Shown: positions 35,975 to 47,897, counted from the first letter of the stretch. The stretch is 64,000 bases of DNA from Aphrocallistes beatrix (GCA_963281255.1 OY725493.1:805550-869549), one strand, 5' to 3'. Made by a program: numbers and translations. The notes: generated from the letters alone by a model not told the origin.

Positions 35975-36921
35975 ATGAGTTTATTCACACGTGTAACCCG
36001 ATTTAGCCTCTCCAGAGCTAACTTTCACTTCCGTACATATTCCCGTGTCTCAGCTAGTGTACCCCTCACCAAGATGGAAGTCAAGGTAATCCCGGCGCTC
36101 CAGGACAACTACATGTTCCTCCTCATCGACCTTAACTCCAAACAGGCCGCAGCTGTAGATCCCGTGGAGCCGCACAAGCTCATAGCTGTGGTGGAGAATG
36201 AGGGGCTTAAGCTCACGAGTGTCCTCACCACTCACCATCACATGGACCACTCGGGGGGCAACGAGGCCTTGTTGTCGGTATGTCCGAAGTTGAAAGTGTT
36301 CGGCGGAGATGACCGAATCCCGAAACTGAGCGATAAGGTGTCACATGGACAGGAAATACAGATAGGTAAGGACTCTTATTCACACCTTTGAATCCGATTT
36401 GAATTGAAAGTTATTTCCTCCAATCAATTCTAGGCTATCTGAAGGTGACATGTCTAGAGACACCTTGTCACACTTCCGGACATGTGTGCTTCTACGCGGA
36501 GGCGCCGGATAAAGAGACCCCAGTGGTGTTCTCGGGGGACACTCTATTCCTGGGGGGGTGCGGGAGGTTCTTCGAGGGAACAGCGCCACAGATGTACAAG
36601 GCGCTGATTGAGGTTCTCGGGTCTTTGCCTAGGCACACTCTCGTGTTCTGCGGTCACGAGTATGCGCTTAACAACCTATCATTCGCTCTGCACACTCAAC
36701 CGAACAATGAAGCTGTTAAGAAAAAAATTGAAGAAGTTAAAGAGAAAGTCAGCAACTCTCACCCCTCCATTCCGTCCACGCTAGAAGAAGAATTCAGCTA
36801 CAACCCGTTCATGCGGGTAAAGGAGGAGGAGATCCATAAGTTCACTGGTACCACTGACCCTGTGGAGGCTATGGGGAAGCTACGGACAACCAAGGATGCT
36901 TTCAAACCGTTCAAACTCTGA
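35975..36921 (+). CDS. HAGH: hydroxyacylglutathione hydrolase (glyoxalase II)
   Basis: It hydrolyses S-D-lactoylglutathione to D-lactate and glutathione, the second step of methylglyoxal detoxification. Exons 35975-36365 and 36434-36921 (68-bp intron, phase 1) give 292 residues, near the 308 of the long human form. The metallo-beta-lactamase fold has the metal motif TTHHHMDH (residues 85-92), CHTSGH and GDTLF in exon 2, and CGHEY. The C-terminal helical domain has EEFSYNPFMRV. The first 33 residues are rich in Arg, Ser and Phe without acids, as for a mitochondrial presequence. A second ATG at 36074 begins the conserved enzyme (MEVKVIPALQDNY), as in vertebrate HAGH, where two starts give mitochondrial and cytosolic forms. 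Dual targeting here is inference. Confidence 0.95.
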
Positions 36922-37836
36922 TACGAAAGTGAGACTAGTTGGAATAACGATAGAGTATTTTTTATGTTTATAAAATGATTTGGAGTCTAATGATACAGCT
37001 GGGAAGGTAGATGTACAGTCGAACTAGAATTATGTCCAATCGATTAGCCTAGAAATCGAACTATTTTTTAATGGAATTACTACTAATAATAAAACAATGT
37101 TTACATAGGCCTAGCGACGAAAAAACGATGGAAAAAAACGACTTCTGTATCTCCATCTGATTATTTGCTCTGGGGAATAATGGTACAAGATTACTGGTCC
37201 AGTTTCAGTTTGAAAGCCAATGAAAATGCGAATATTATTTTTTTGCTATAAACGGAGGTTTGTTGGAGTTAATTCATGTTTACGTTTCTTACACGTGTAT
37301 TACTACAGTCAACTGAGTATCCCGTTAAACTCGTTTTACCCGAGTAAGCTGTATATTGCTATTTAATATTTGTATACAACTTTCGCTATTTTTCTGGAAA
37401 AGTATAAACCAAAAATATTAACAGTGTCATCGTATTGCCTCCAAAAGTGAAACAACCATACCTACATCCATGGGTTTTCGAAATCTAAGGACAATTTCGG
37501 GGTTCGAGGGGGGGGCTCGAGACCCCCCCCCGGGTTCGGCGCCTATGCCTATATCCCAGGATTAGTGAGCGCATTGACATAGCCACCACATTCCTATGCC
37601 CATTAGTGTCGCTACCATCAGGCAGAGTTGAAATCGGATCCACTTTTTAGAAACCTACTCGTAAAACCCGATCCCCATTCCAACTGCACAATCACTTTAT
37701 CACATCACAGTAATCTGAAGTAATTCCATATGTTGAGCTCATATTGCCTTAAAAGAAATATTCTAACATTATTCAAATATACATTATTTAAAATTACAAC
37801 TCAAAATGTATAATAATTACACACAACCCATTCAGC
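36922..37836. other. intergenic region between convergent HAGH and the docking adaptor
   Basis: No gene. A GC-rich transposon-end-like segment at about 37505-37550 (ctcgag, C run, gttcggcgcctatg) recurs near 20200-20240. Two short stretches near 37015-37060 and 37305-37350 resemble MITE ends (acagtcga/acagtcaac) but do not pair convincingly. Confidence 0.5.
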
Positions 37837-39618
37837 TTAATCCTTAATAAATTCTCTGTAGGCGCGTGGGGGGACTACAGGGGAGTTCACTGGGGTGACA
37901 GTCCCAGTGTTTCCGCTGAGTTTACGTTTCGCAGGGGATGGAGGAGAAATGGCCCCTTCACGAACGGTGACGTAGCCCAAAGAGTCGAGTTGGTCCAGGT
38001 CCGGCTTAAACATCTGCAAGTACCCCGACTCGTCTAATGTTTCAGTGGGTGAGAGCACATCTACGTAACCTGGGTCCTCTGGAATTTCGGTTACAGGAGT
38101 TTCACATTCTAAGCCAGTTTTGCTGTCATCCGCAGTAATTTTTATGGAGGTAGGACATAGCGGCTTCTTGTAATAGCCTCGTTTCCGATTTTTTTGATTC
38201 TCTTTGAAAATGTCTATCAATTCTTCTTCGTTGACTGGGTTGGGGGTGACATAGGGACACTCTTCGACGGGTTTCGTTGGGACTTCCGAAGCATTCAGCT
38301 GTTGCTCTCCGAATTTGATTTCAGCATACTGCGGTTCTTCTGGGTCAGACTCTGATGAAGGGGATACACCGTCGTAAGATATTGAGCCACTTTCGATTCC
38401 TAGGATAGGCATTCTGGTTTCTGATAAGATCGGCGCTTCATCTGGAAGCGGCATTGGGCTTCGAGCCTGAGGGTTTCTTGGTAAAGTACTCGAAAAGAAA
38501 TTCCGTTCTGGGAGCGAAGGTGGTAAATCATCTGAAGCTCTCCTGTGCTCGATCCTACCTAACTTGAGTTCGTTCTGGCTGAAGTTCGATCGCAATCCGT
38601 GCGGAAGAGTCATTGACTTTAAAGCGTTATTTTCTCTCGGGGGGAGATTGGGAGAGGCGGCTAGCTCCTGTCTCGGAGGTAAAGGCGGGATATCTCTGCA
38701 ATTTGCGGGGTCGAATCTCACTTTCCCCAAATTTCGGAATTCGAATGCTGAAGCTTCCGAGTGTGAGCAAGCAGATCTTGGCGGTAGTGGAGGCTTCGCT
38801 TCGTTATCCGGTTTGGGCGGGATTGCCGACGTGTGGACAGATAACTCAGATATTGGAAGTGAATTGATTGACCCTTTATTCCCAATAATCTCTTGCATGC
38901 AGTTGTCCAATCCTCTTTGGAGATAGATCAAGAGGAGAAGGCCTCCTTTCGACTTCATGATGATGTGGTAGTTGTTGTTCAGGCCGGGCCCTCGCATGAT
39001 TAGGTCGATCACGTGCTCTCCTACGTCCGGCCTGTTATCTTCAAGGATTTTGGCGCTGTTTATGTCTGCTTGGTCGAAAGCGATCCCCGGAATGTTCTCA
39101 GATATCAGAAACTCGATTCCAGTCTCCGTCGTACGCAGAGAATACTCTCCGTACAACTTGAAATCAGCTGTCTTCACTTCTTTCTCGATGATAACATTGA
39201 AGTAGCTGGATGACTGCTTGATGGCATGTCTTTGCATATATTCCAATATCGCTTCCATGAACCGTCGCCTCACATCATCCAATTCCGTCTTAAATGTATG
39301 TACAACGATTTCTTCCTCTCCTTCAGCGTTTAGTTTAATACATTGACAAAAAAAGAAGAATTCTTTACATTCCTTTGGATGTATCATGTCGCTAATGAAC
39401 GTCACATTGCTTAGATCAATTTCCTCGCTTCCTGGCAGAGTTCTTTTGTCAGTTAACTTCACTAGATCTACGCTCATGTCAAGTTTGAGTTTGGAGTCAG
39501 AATACTGAGCCAGACTTCCCTGCATATCTTTCGTCCGGGGTCGCCATACTTTCTTCTTGTCCAAGGCACACACCTGAATGTCTCCCTCCCACAGAATATC
39601 CAACTCGTTCATTTCCAT
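37837..39618 (-). CDS. docking adaptor with PH-like and IRS-type PTB domains (DOK/IRS-like)
   Basis: An intronless ORF of 593 codons. Residues about 8-130 look like a PH domain (ILWEGDIQVCAL... ending in a helix DDVRRRFMEAILEYM). About 139-245 looks like an IRS-type PTB domain (YFNVIIEKEVKTADFKLYGEY ... LLLLIYLQRGLDN). The rest is disordered. It has SH3-type PPLPPR motifs at 276-281 and 311-316, further LPPR and VPPR sites, and a row of candidate phosphotyrosines: Y431 (YAEI, Src-SH2 type), Y456 (YVTP), Y518 (YVDV), Y533 (YLQM, PI3-kinase YxxM type) and Y549 (YVTV). This plan is that of DOK/IRS adaptors downstream of receptor tyrosine kinases. The domain calls rest on pattern, not a search. 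FRS2- or GAB-like identity is less likely. Confidence 0.65.
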   Translation of the reverse strand: MEMNELDILWEGDIQVCALDKKKVWRPRTKDMQGSLAQYSDSKLKLDMSVDLVKLTDKRTLPGSEEIDLSNVTFISDMIHPKECKEFFFFCQCIKLNAEGEEEIVVHTFKTELDDVRRRFMEAILEYMQRHAIKQSSSYFNVIIEKEVKTADFKLYGEYSLRTTETGIEFLISENIPGIAFDQADINSAKILEDNRPDVGEHVIDLIMRGPGLNNNYHIIMKSKGGLLLLIYLQRGLDNCMQEIIGNKGSINSLPISELSVHTSAIPPKPDNEAKPPLPPRSACSHSEASAFEFRNLGKVRFDPANCRDIPPLPPRQELAASPNLPPRENNALKSMTLPHGLRSNFSQNELKLGRIEHRRASDDLPPSLPERNFFSSTLPRNPQARSPMPLPDEAPILSETRMPILGIESGSISYDGVSPSSESDPEEPQYAEIKFGEQQLNASEVPTKPVEECPYVTPNPVNEEELIDIFKENQKNRKRGYYKKPLCPTSIKITADDSKTGLECETPVTEIPEDPGYVDVLSPTETLDESGYLQMFKPDLDQLDSLGYVTVREGAISPPSPAKRKLSGNTGTVTPVNSPVVPPRAYREFIKD

Positions 39619-40880
39619 TTTTATTACTTTTATTTCGTTCTATTTATCTTAACTGTGCTGCAAATCATAGTCAAGAACTTCTTACTGTACACTAATACAT
39701 CTCTGAACGTGGTTTGCCTATTACAAGTAATCAGATTACCACCTGATATCATATGCAATAGCGTGCAATACATATGTGAGATATATTGAAACTGTTTGAT
39801 TTGCTTTTAATTTTGTCAAAAATACCTCCTAATTGATATTGGAGGATAGGCTAGATTTCCCACTAAACAGGTAGAATGACTCGAATTAAACTTTGTTGTA
39901 TTAGTAGTCTAATCAAATTTCCAATCTAGCTTGATTAATATATCTTGTGTTCTAACTTTATTCCTGAGTTGGATTTCTAAACACTTTTTTGTTGAGATTT
40001 TGTCTCAAAATCAATTTAACAATTATGCTATCACAATACACCCTCGCTAATTCGACCACCAAAATATCTTATTCGCCTCCACGTTTGAATCAACCTTTAT
40101 AATCTTCTATTTTTCATTAAGATTGAGAAACCTCGTTAGAAAGTAATAGTAACGAAATACATAGTTACTTGCTTTTCTAACATTACAATTTGATGTCGTT
40201 AATTCCCCATCGGACCAGTGGGTATATCAGGGCCGTAGCTCCAGTACGGTTGGTCCGGCTTCAAGCGGACCACTTTTGATCCATTTAAACCCAGGGGTGG
40301 CGCCAGGAATTCCCCGACAGGGGGCTAAATTAGAGTGTCTTTTCTAATTTTATCCCCGACAGGGGTCTGTAGCTCCCCCTGCCCCCCTGGCGTCCCCCTG
40401 TCTAAACCCCAAATGGACTATTTTTAATCCCAAAAAGGACCATCAATACCCTTCTAATGTATCCTTAGCCCCAAATTTACTTTGTTCCCATCCTTACTTA
40501 TAGTATACAAACACGCTTCGCTTACTGCGCTGCGCGGCTGTGTCCGCAGAGTAGCCCTGCGGGTGCCTGGGAATATTTAAGAAACGGTCGATTGCTTTTC
40601 TGATTCCTTGCTAAAAATGTCATTCATCTACGGTTAATAATGAATTCAGAACTGGGGAAGAAAATTAAGATAAAAAGGAATTTGTTTAATATTAAGCTAA
40701 CTGATCCTGCATGTACGTAATGTCAATTAGAAACTACAAAGTTCAAATTATAAAGATTATTATATTTGAACGACTCAAACAACTTCAGTCGAGTAACGTT
40801 GACAACCATTGAGGTTATGTGTTATGTACTATAATCAATCAATTTGACCATTAAATAACTTTTAATGATCAAATGATATA

Positions 40881-41081
40881 CAGTCGACTCTCGTTAACAC
40901 GTACACCAAGGGACCGTGGAGATTTGTACTCCTTATCCGGAGTACGTATTAACCGAAGTACGTACATAGCCACATTTGTCCAAAAAATTTAATATACATA
41001 GTGATAACTACGTGAGAGTATGAAATTGTACTTGTCAAATAGAGAACTCATTATCCATGTTGTATTAACGAGATTCGACTG
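40881..41081 (+). mobile_element. pogo-like MITE, family P4
   Basis: TA-flanked 201-bp element with ends CAGTCGACTCTCGTTAA and TTAACGAGATTCGACTG. It contains GTACGTA-type blocks like family P2, but its termini are closer to P1. Confidence 0.85.
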
Positions 41082-41276
41082 TATTTTCATTGAGAAATAT
41101 CTGTCTAGTATCTATCTACGTACCATATTCAAAGTGCTCGTACCTGTTCCCTGATAACACACCTGTTCCCTGATAATTGATTAGTTCTCGCTTGAAACAA
41201 AGAATTTCAATCACAAATAGTCCCTTCGATTTTTTGCATTGTAAATGTAAGTCACTACTGTTTAGATCCCAATGTA

Positions 41277-41471
41277 CAGTCGACTCCGCTTAATAGGGTC
41301 ACATCGGTCAGAGGACATTTTGCCCCGATTAAGTGGAGAACCCTATTAACCGAAAATATTTTGTATTAGCTTGTGTGTGTGAGAGCTATTCCGGTCCTGC
41401 CAAAAGTGGCCCAATTAAGCGGTTGACCCGATTAAACTATGTACTATGATCCTATTGAGCGGAATCGACTG
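41277..41471 (+). mobile_element. pogo-like MITE P1, complete
   Basis: TA-flanked. It begins CAGTCGACTCCGCTTAATAG and ends in the inverse (CTATTGAGCGGAATCGACTG). The inner bases match 1876-2046, including gagagctattccggtcctgc. Confidence 0.88.
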
Positions 41472-41516
41472 TATTTGTATTTTATAAAAGAAACGAATTT
41501 CATTGGTCAGCACAAT

Positions 41517-41690
41517 GTGTCACCTATCTCGGCGAGGTGTGAAGATTTCGCGTAGATCTTCGAACTTAATCGTAGACTCATTATTATTTACCTTTGTGCC
41601 AAATTTCACATTTCTAGCACCTCCCAGTTCCTCAATCAATTTTGCACAAACAAAAAACATTGCGTTTTAATATATATACTATGTACTCGT
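41517..41690 (-). repeat. Helitron-like 5' part
   Basis: Minus-strand reading starts at the TATATATTAAAACGCAATG end and continues through the ttgattgaggaactgggag block shared with 46331-46555. The hairpin end is absent. Confidence 0.65.
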
Positions 41691-41885
41691 TCTTAGTTCT
41701 GACTTTGCCACTTACTCCTGTAGCAATGGATTCTTGTATCTTATCCATGGTCTTATTCCTACATTAACAGATAACTGAATTCTATTTTAGATCAATTACA
41801 AGACCCAATAATGAAATTTCGATTCAATTCGAAAGTGTGAAAATTTCTGTACGAAACTTCTGATCAATGATTTTATAATAGCATA

Positions 41886-42087
41886 CATGCCAACTGTCCT
41901 GTTTTTGGCGAGACGCGTCCCGCTTTTTTCACTCTTCTTTTGAGCTAATTTTCACGAGTGTCCCGCTTTTACATGAAATTTCTGTATTATATCCCGATTT
42001 TTTAAAATTCTATGTATAATACTTTTCGATTGCGTCCCGCGAAATTCAACGCTGCGTCCCGCTTTTATCATGACTCAAGTTGGCATG
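41886..42087. mobile_element. TIR element with CATGCCAACT ends
   Basis: Left catgccaactgtcctg, right caagttggcatg. The interior carries several copies of gcgtcccgctttt. A related partial copy lies at about 44803-44900 (cttgccaacctgagccc, gggacgtagcg). The superfamily is not determined. Confidence 0.6.
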
Positions 42088-42892
42088 TTAGTGTCTTGTA
42101 CCACTTCATATTTACAATCCAATCAATAACTATTGAAGGTGGAAATGTTCGGATATTCAAGATGTCGGATGATTGAGGATGGACTGTACACGACGAAGTA
42201 TATCAATATATAAATCACAGCTAATTACTAGTGCATTGGCATTGTGAATTCTGTATTTTCACAATTTGATGCCACGAGACGTGATTATAATAGCTGAATT
42301 AACTCATTGCAAATAAACCGAATATCTAACTTATAAGAGATAAATAAGTATGCTAGGTTTAGTGTGAAACTTTTTCTGGTTTAATGCATTGAGAAATGTT
42401 ATTCTCCGCTTAGAAAGACTTATTATCTACTTAGGCTGTAGTATTGCACGATTTGTAAACACAAACGTTTCGATTCATTTCTTCTTATGATAATAAATCG
42501 TATATTGATCCCTATCTTGCAAAACCACATCCTAGAGTCATATGTACACTTCTAATCAGTTGAATATGAGCATGCCATTATAAGGTAGATAGAAGAATGT
42601 GATATTTGTATCCACACTGCACACTGCACAGGGAAGTAGACACGATCCAAAAGGTTGAAACCAAGGATGCTAATAGGAGACTATGTATTTTGATCAAAAA
42701 ATATGTAGAATTTTGATCAGAAATCTGGAATTTGTACTAATTAGTATTGAAATTCCATTTCTGATCAAAATAGCTGCCCCGAGGGGTTGGCGAGAGAAAC
42801 TCGGTATTTCAGCCCAAATATTTAGGGGAGTATCTAGGAAATCTAGGGGAGATCTCAACCACTCCCGCCAGAGCTCCACCAAAAGCTACGTA

Positions 42893-43072
42893 CTACGGTA
42901 ATGCGGAAATTGTTCGACTTTTCGAAAAAGGAAATGGTTCGAATTGCAGATTTAGGAAATAGTTCGACTTTTGATCATTAGGATTAATGGTGGTTTTCAC
43001 GTGAACTATTTCCTTTTTTGGAAAGTCGAACTATTTCTGGTTTTTGTGCAAACTATTTCCACCATACCGTAG
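42893..43072. repeat. inverted-repeat element with ggaaatagttcgacttt units
   Basis: The outer arms are ctacggta and taccgtag. Inside, ggaaatagttcgactttt-like units occur twice in direct orientation and in inverse orientation (gaaagtcgaactatttc). Adjacent on the left, 42711-42770 holds a smaller inverted pair (ttttgatcagaaat / atttctgatcaaaa). Confidence 0.6.
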
Positions 43073-43591
43073 CATTGGTGCATTATTTTAATCAAGTAAG
43101 TGCAAACTTAGTATTAATGCAGTATACAATGGATACAGTATCATATACAGAAATAAAATACTCAAAAACACCTTCCAATTCTTGGAACCATTATTCATTT
43201 GTTTAAATGGGATATTCGAAACAAATAATTCAGGAGCTGCGTCATACCTCCTTTCATGTAGCTCCTGTGTTAGGGGATGTCCTTATATAATATATAATGG
43301 ATCGTATGCAACTCTCGTCCGTTCTGAATTAACTGTGAACCAATTTGTAACATGTTACCACCCGGTATGATATCAAAGTTAATAAATCAGTAGAATTTGC
43401 ATTCAGTGCCAGCGGAAAGCCACTTATGTTAAGGCGTAATACTAAAAGGCCTAGGATGCCTGACCACTATAGGGATGGTGAAGCAATGGACCTGACAGCT
43501 TTACAGCTGCTTCAGGCGACCTTGGCATTGATATGGTATTTACCACATTCAAATATATGGTACGGCGTAACCGGACCAAATTTGAATAATA

Positions 43592-43997
43592 CAGTCGACT
43601 CCGCTTAATAGGTCACATCGGTCAGAGGACATTTGCCCCGATTAAGCGGAGAGCCCTGTTGCATGAAATTCTGAGGCGCTTATATAACGGGAACCATGGA
43701 AGTACAACTTGCGTGAAATTCTGAGACACCCGCTTAGAAGCCTTAGCAAGCTCTGATCTAATATTATGCAACTTAGTTCCTAGTTCCTATTAGAGAATGA
43801 TATTTCACTAAACATGATGATTTTGTTCTATTTTGTTTCGCAAACTCAATAATGTATTAACAGTGATACTGGAAATAGAATAGGATTTTTAGAATCAAAA
43901 TCAAAATCATCATGTTTTGTGAAATATCATTCTGTAATAGAAACTACAAGTTGGATAATATTAGTTATAGGTTGACCCGATTAAGCGGAGTCGATTG
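43592..43997 (+). mobile_element. pogo-like MITE P1 interrupted by repeat R4
   Basis: The left end CAGTCGACTCCGCTTAATAG and right end (inverse CAATCGACTCCGCTTAATCG) are TA-flanked. Between about 43668 and 43976 the MITE body is replaced by repeat R4 (gttgcatgaaattctgagg... to agttatagg). Confidence 0.75.
43668..43945 (+). repeat. repeat R4 copy with internal inverted repeat
   Basis: Shares gcttagaagccttagcaagc and ttttgtgaaatatcattctg with 22311-22930. 43794-43939 can fold on itself (agaatgatatttcac / gtgaaatatcattct). Confidence 0.6.
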
Positions 43998-45843
43998 TAT
44001 TTCTGTTGTACCACTTTCCGAGTGGATGTATCGCGCCGAATATTGAATCTCTACCCCCCTCTCTACCGTCCCGATTTTCTTACAGTGCATGCAATTTATG
44101 AAAGTCTTCTCTGTTTAGATGTTTAGATAATTCCAACGTTTATTCATAGACAGTTTTCTGATAAAAGTCCTCCTTTGAACTTTTAATTAATTTATTCATT
44201 CGTAAGTTCAGGGCAAGTTTATTTGATGTTTTTCTACACAAGAATACTGGTTAGAAATGCCAATACATTAATTTATATATCAGACGGAACTCTTGTTAGT
44301 ATGAACATGTCACAAACGAAGTTCTGGTTATTAAAGAGTTCTAATTATACTTTTCATACTCAAGTACTAACCAAAACAACAACTGAGGCTAGATTTACAT
44401 CACGGTTCATGATGAGTTCCTCAGGCTAACTATTGACGAAGGAATCACTTGTACCTTACAATTGCGAGAAAATTAGCATATTAAACCTCAATATCACCTG
44501 GAGATATCTAATCTTAAGCAGCTTTGTGTGAAAATAAAGAAATTGCACTTTTTTTGTCTCTCAATCATTCTCTGTGCATGCACGATTCAACTGACAATTT
44601 TGTTGTAGTCAATTTTGTCATTTTATCATTATCGTAGGCAGATTGCGTTGTGTTCTAGACAATTGCCTGATATAATAACATGTGCCATTAATTTGCTGAC
44701 AAAAGGTTACGACTCTTGTAGTTAGTCTGACGTCCACTCCGCTGTGCATTTCTATGTATTCTATTTTAGGTAACTTTATTTTTAGCAGACAAATTCTAAG
44801 ACATACTTGCCAACCTGAGCCCTTGTATTACAATAGTGGGACGTAGCGTTTAATTTCACGGGACATGGCGGGACACAATATAAAAGTCTGATACATAGGT
44901 TCCAAAAAGTGTGAGAAATTAGTCCGATTTATAATTTTACCAGTGTCACACTTTTTAGTCAGAATAAAGGAGATGCCCTTTGGAATGCACGGTGTACTAC
45001 GTCCGTACGTCTGATCATTAATCTGAAAACATCTAATTGTGGGTTCATTATTACAGTTAAAATGGAATATGATTGGTTAGTAGGGATTAGACCCAACTGC
45101 AAGCTATAATCACTCAAACTTAGCTGAAATAAAAAACTATGACAAGACAACGATACCTGTGTATTATCACAAATAAACAATCATATTTTCACATCCTTTT
45201 ATGATAACCAAGAGATCTCCACGGTTGTTATGAGATATTTTCACATCCCTCTAGTAACTGAATTAAGAACAGGTCCCTCTATTTCGTAGTAAGATGTTTG
45301 GTGACTCTACAGCCAATCTTTCACGGTTAGTCAAAGTTCAAGCGAATAAACCGACGGTGTAATCTCATTGAACAACAGTGTCCGTTTATTGTATTGTCAG
45401 CAACGAATTTGATACATGGCGAATCATTTGTTTACATTTCTCACATTATCTAATGTATTGTTCTTTCCTAATTAATGTTTACATGCTACTATTTTATCAA
45501 AGAATAGCAAGATAATGTTTCTGATGTTTTCGCCAAACTCTGTACTTACTCTACTCCTACTGGTTAATTAACCTGTTTACTTTTGCTTGGGATATTCATA
45601 TGTTCTCTGCAATACGTGTTTGTTTATCCTAATGACGATAAACGATAAGTTCGAACTGTTACCCAAGAGTTTGTGTCTATATTTATTCATAAGTCTGTCG
45701 AACAACTCTTCTGGAATAAATGTCGTTGTGATTGTATGATTTGTCTTTTTCTGATCGAGTAACTGTTGTCCTAATTAGACATTTGATTGGGCAATCAGAA
45801 TATACTCATCATGAATAGAACGATGTTATTGACAGCTAACCAA

Positions 45844-45970
45844 CTCAAATCTATTCTCATATTTGATCTCAAATCTAATCTCATATTTGATTTCAAATCT
45901 ATTCTCATATTTGATCTCAAATCTAATCTCATATTTGATCTCAAATCTAATCTCATATTTGATCTCAAAT
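45844..45970. repeat. 24-bp minisatellite, 5.3 copies
   Basis: The unit ctcaaatctaatctcatatttgat (24 bp) is repeated five times with only a/t and c/t changes, then a partial copy follows. Each unit contains the inverted pair tcaaat/atttga. The ORFs seen across it on both strands come from the repeat. Confidence 0.95.
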
Positions 45971-46240
45971 GATAGTAATTTTTAATCTGTGATTTTTTAA
46001 CTTCTCTCCCAGTATATTTGTGCTGTGCTTGTTCTAACATATTAGTTTATTTCCTTCCCACAACAAGATCGTGTGGACAATTGTTTACTTTCTAACATAA
46101 ATTCTCCGCATTATCTACCATACTATACAACTGTAAACTGTTTCTTTCCTTATGTATCTGCTTACCGACTTGATTCAGAAATAAAGAGCATCTTTAATGT
46201 ATCCTTAATAACCCTTAACAACGAGTGGACTATAATATTA

Positions 46241-46647
46241 CAGTAGAACTCGGATAAGACGTACCCCTTCGGGAAGGAATTGTTAGTACGTACTATCAAT
46301 AAGTACGTACTAGTTTGTACTACATATAAATCTTATATATTAAAACGCAATGTTTTTTTGTTTTTTGTTTGTTCAGAATTGATTGAGGAACTGGGAGGTG
46401 CTAGAAATATGAAATTTGGCACACAGGTAAATAATAATGAGTTCAAGTATAATAATATTTAGTAATGTGAACTTTGTGGATTCAAACTCATTGGGTAACT
46501 CTGTGAACACACAGTGTCCGCAAGCCTCGCAGCGCAAGCAAGCGAAGTGCGCTTGTCTATATTATAGATGGATTTTGGTTCAGAGAAATGAGTACGTACT
46601 AAACCGAAGAACGTATTTTCCGAGTACGTACTAAGCGAGTTATATTG
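46241..46647 (+). mobile_element. pogo-like MITE P2 interrupted by a Helitron
   Basis: Left end CAGTAGAACTCGGATAAGAC (TA before it). The right end is the degenerate inverse ending near 46647. The MITE is cut between aaa (46330) and tctatatt (46556) by a 225-bp Helitron-like element. The uninterrupted sequence is seen in the copy at 47898-48065. Confidence 0.85.
46331..46555 (+). mobile_element. compact Helitron-like element with visible empty site
   Basis: Starts TCTTATATATTAAAACGCAA and ends GCAAGCGAAGTGCGCTTG, with A before and T after. The sister MITE at 47898 has aaa directly joined to tctatatt, so the target was AT and nothing was duplicated. The 3' end contains a hairpin (GTGAACAC/CAGTGTCCGC) and a GCGCAAGCAAGCG block. 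The terminus is CTTG where canonical Helitrons have CTRR. Confidence 0.85.
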
Positions 46648-47212
46648 TTTAAAATACAGTTCGCTTTGTCCGTTAGGAATTGCTCTAATGGCGAGATTTG
46701 TCAATTAGGCAACTACTTTCTGATTCCGAGCATGTTATAACATATTTATTCCCTTAACATGGCGCAGGAAGCGTTGTGCTGGTAAGGCAATGGCCATGCC
46801 ACTTTTTTAAAAACTGTATTAGTTCAATAGGCGATAAGATGGATGAACCACTTTTTAGGACTTCCGACGGAATACTTTGTAATAAGCTCTGCTCTTAGCA
46901 AGGATTTGAAACAAAATTATATCTTTCTCATTAGCTTGTGATTGGCTAGAAATACAGTTGGTCAGGAAAGGGATGTATCCCTTTTGAGGCTGCTGATTTC
47001 TTATTTCTTAAATTTCGCTCAGAATTCACATGTGTGAAAGAATTTCCGTTTTACTCATACTTAAGAGACGTACACTCAAGAATGATTCTCCAGTTTCTAT
47101 GTATGACATGTGAATGCCAGTCAACTCGTACCACGTACTAAGTCAACAGAAAATCCTGCTTTCCGCTGTGTTCTCACAGATATCTCATCCAAAATGCTAT
47201 AGAAATCGTATA

Positions 47213-47386
47213 CAATTGGGTCACTGTTTAATCGGGTCAACCGCTTAATCGGGGCACTTTTGGCAGGACCGGAATAACTCTTACACATAGAAGCTAATAC
47301 AAAATATTTTCGGTTAGTAGGGTTCTCCGCTTAATCGGGGCAAAATGTCCTCTGACCGATGTGACCCTATTAAGCTGAGTCGACTG
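47213..47386 (-). mobile_element. pogo-like MITE P1, minus orientation
   Basis: TA-flanked. The right end, read in reverse, is CAGTCGACTCAGCTTAATAG. The left end CAATTGGGTCACTGTTTAAT is more diverged. The interior matches the other P1 copies. Confidence 0.85.
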
Positions 47387-47897
47387 TATTTCATTTTAGT
47401 AGTTTTACGAGTTGACTGGTTCCCTGGGATGCTATGGATGTTCAATAGACGGGAGAATGCTAGTTGAGGATTGATGGATTCTGTGAACGATATGAGAATA
47501 TAAATTATAGCTTTTAGGGATCTAGTTCTATTTTCTTTCCAATATGTTGTAAAATAATTTATATTTTTTGTGTTAAGTTTTACTTTCATAAATACAAACA
47601 ATGACACTGTTTTTGTAATTAATTAATAAATTTTATTTGAGAAAACATAATTCTCCTTTACAGTTTGATTAGAGTCACAGTTGTGTGCTAATTTAAGATA
47701 TCTACTTTCGATAACTTATCTATCGATCTAGGCACAATGAAAATGTATGATTAAGAACTTATTACGGATGTACAAAACCTGATTGTAGGTTTAACAAACT
47801 TGCAGCGACACAATTTCAATGCTAGACCGGAACTTGAATTCTGAACTGAATACACACACACGTGAGTGCGTAAGAATAAAATCCTCTTTCTGCTAGA

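Noticed and set aside
45844-45970. CRISPR-like array
   Set aside because: Units are contiguous with no spacers and the genome is eukaryotic. It is a minisatellite.
45787-46040. ORFs on both strands encoding (IFDLKSNL)n or (RLDLRSNM)n
   Set aside because: They are the translation of a 24-bp minisatellite.
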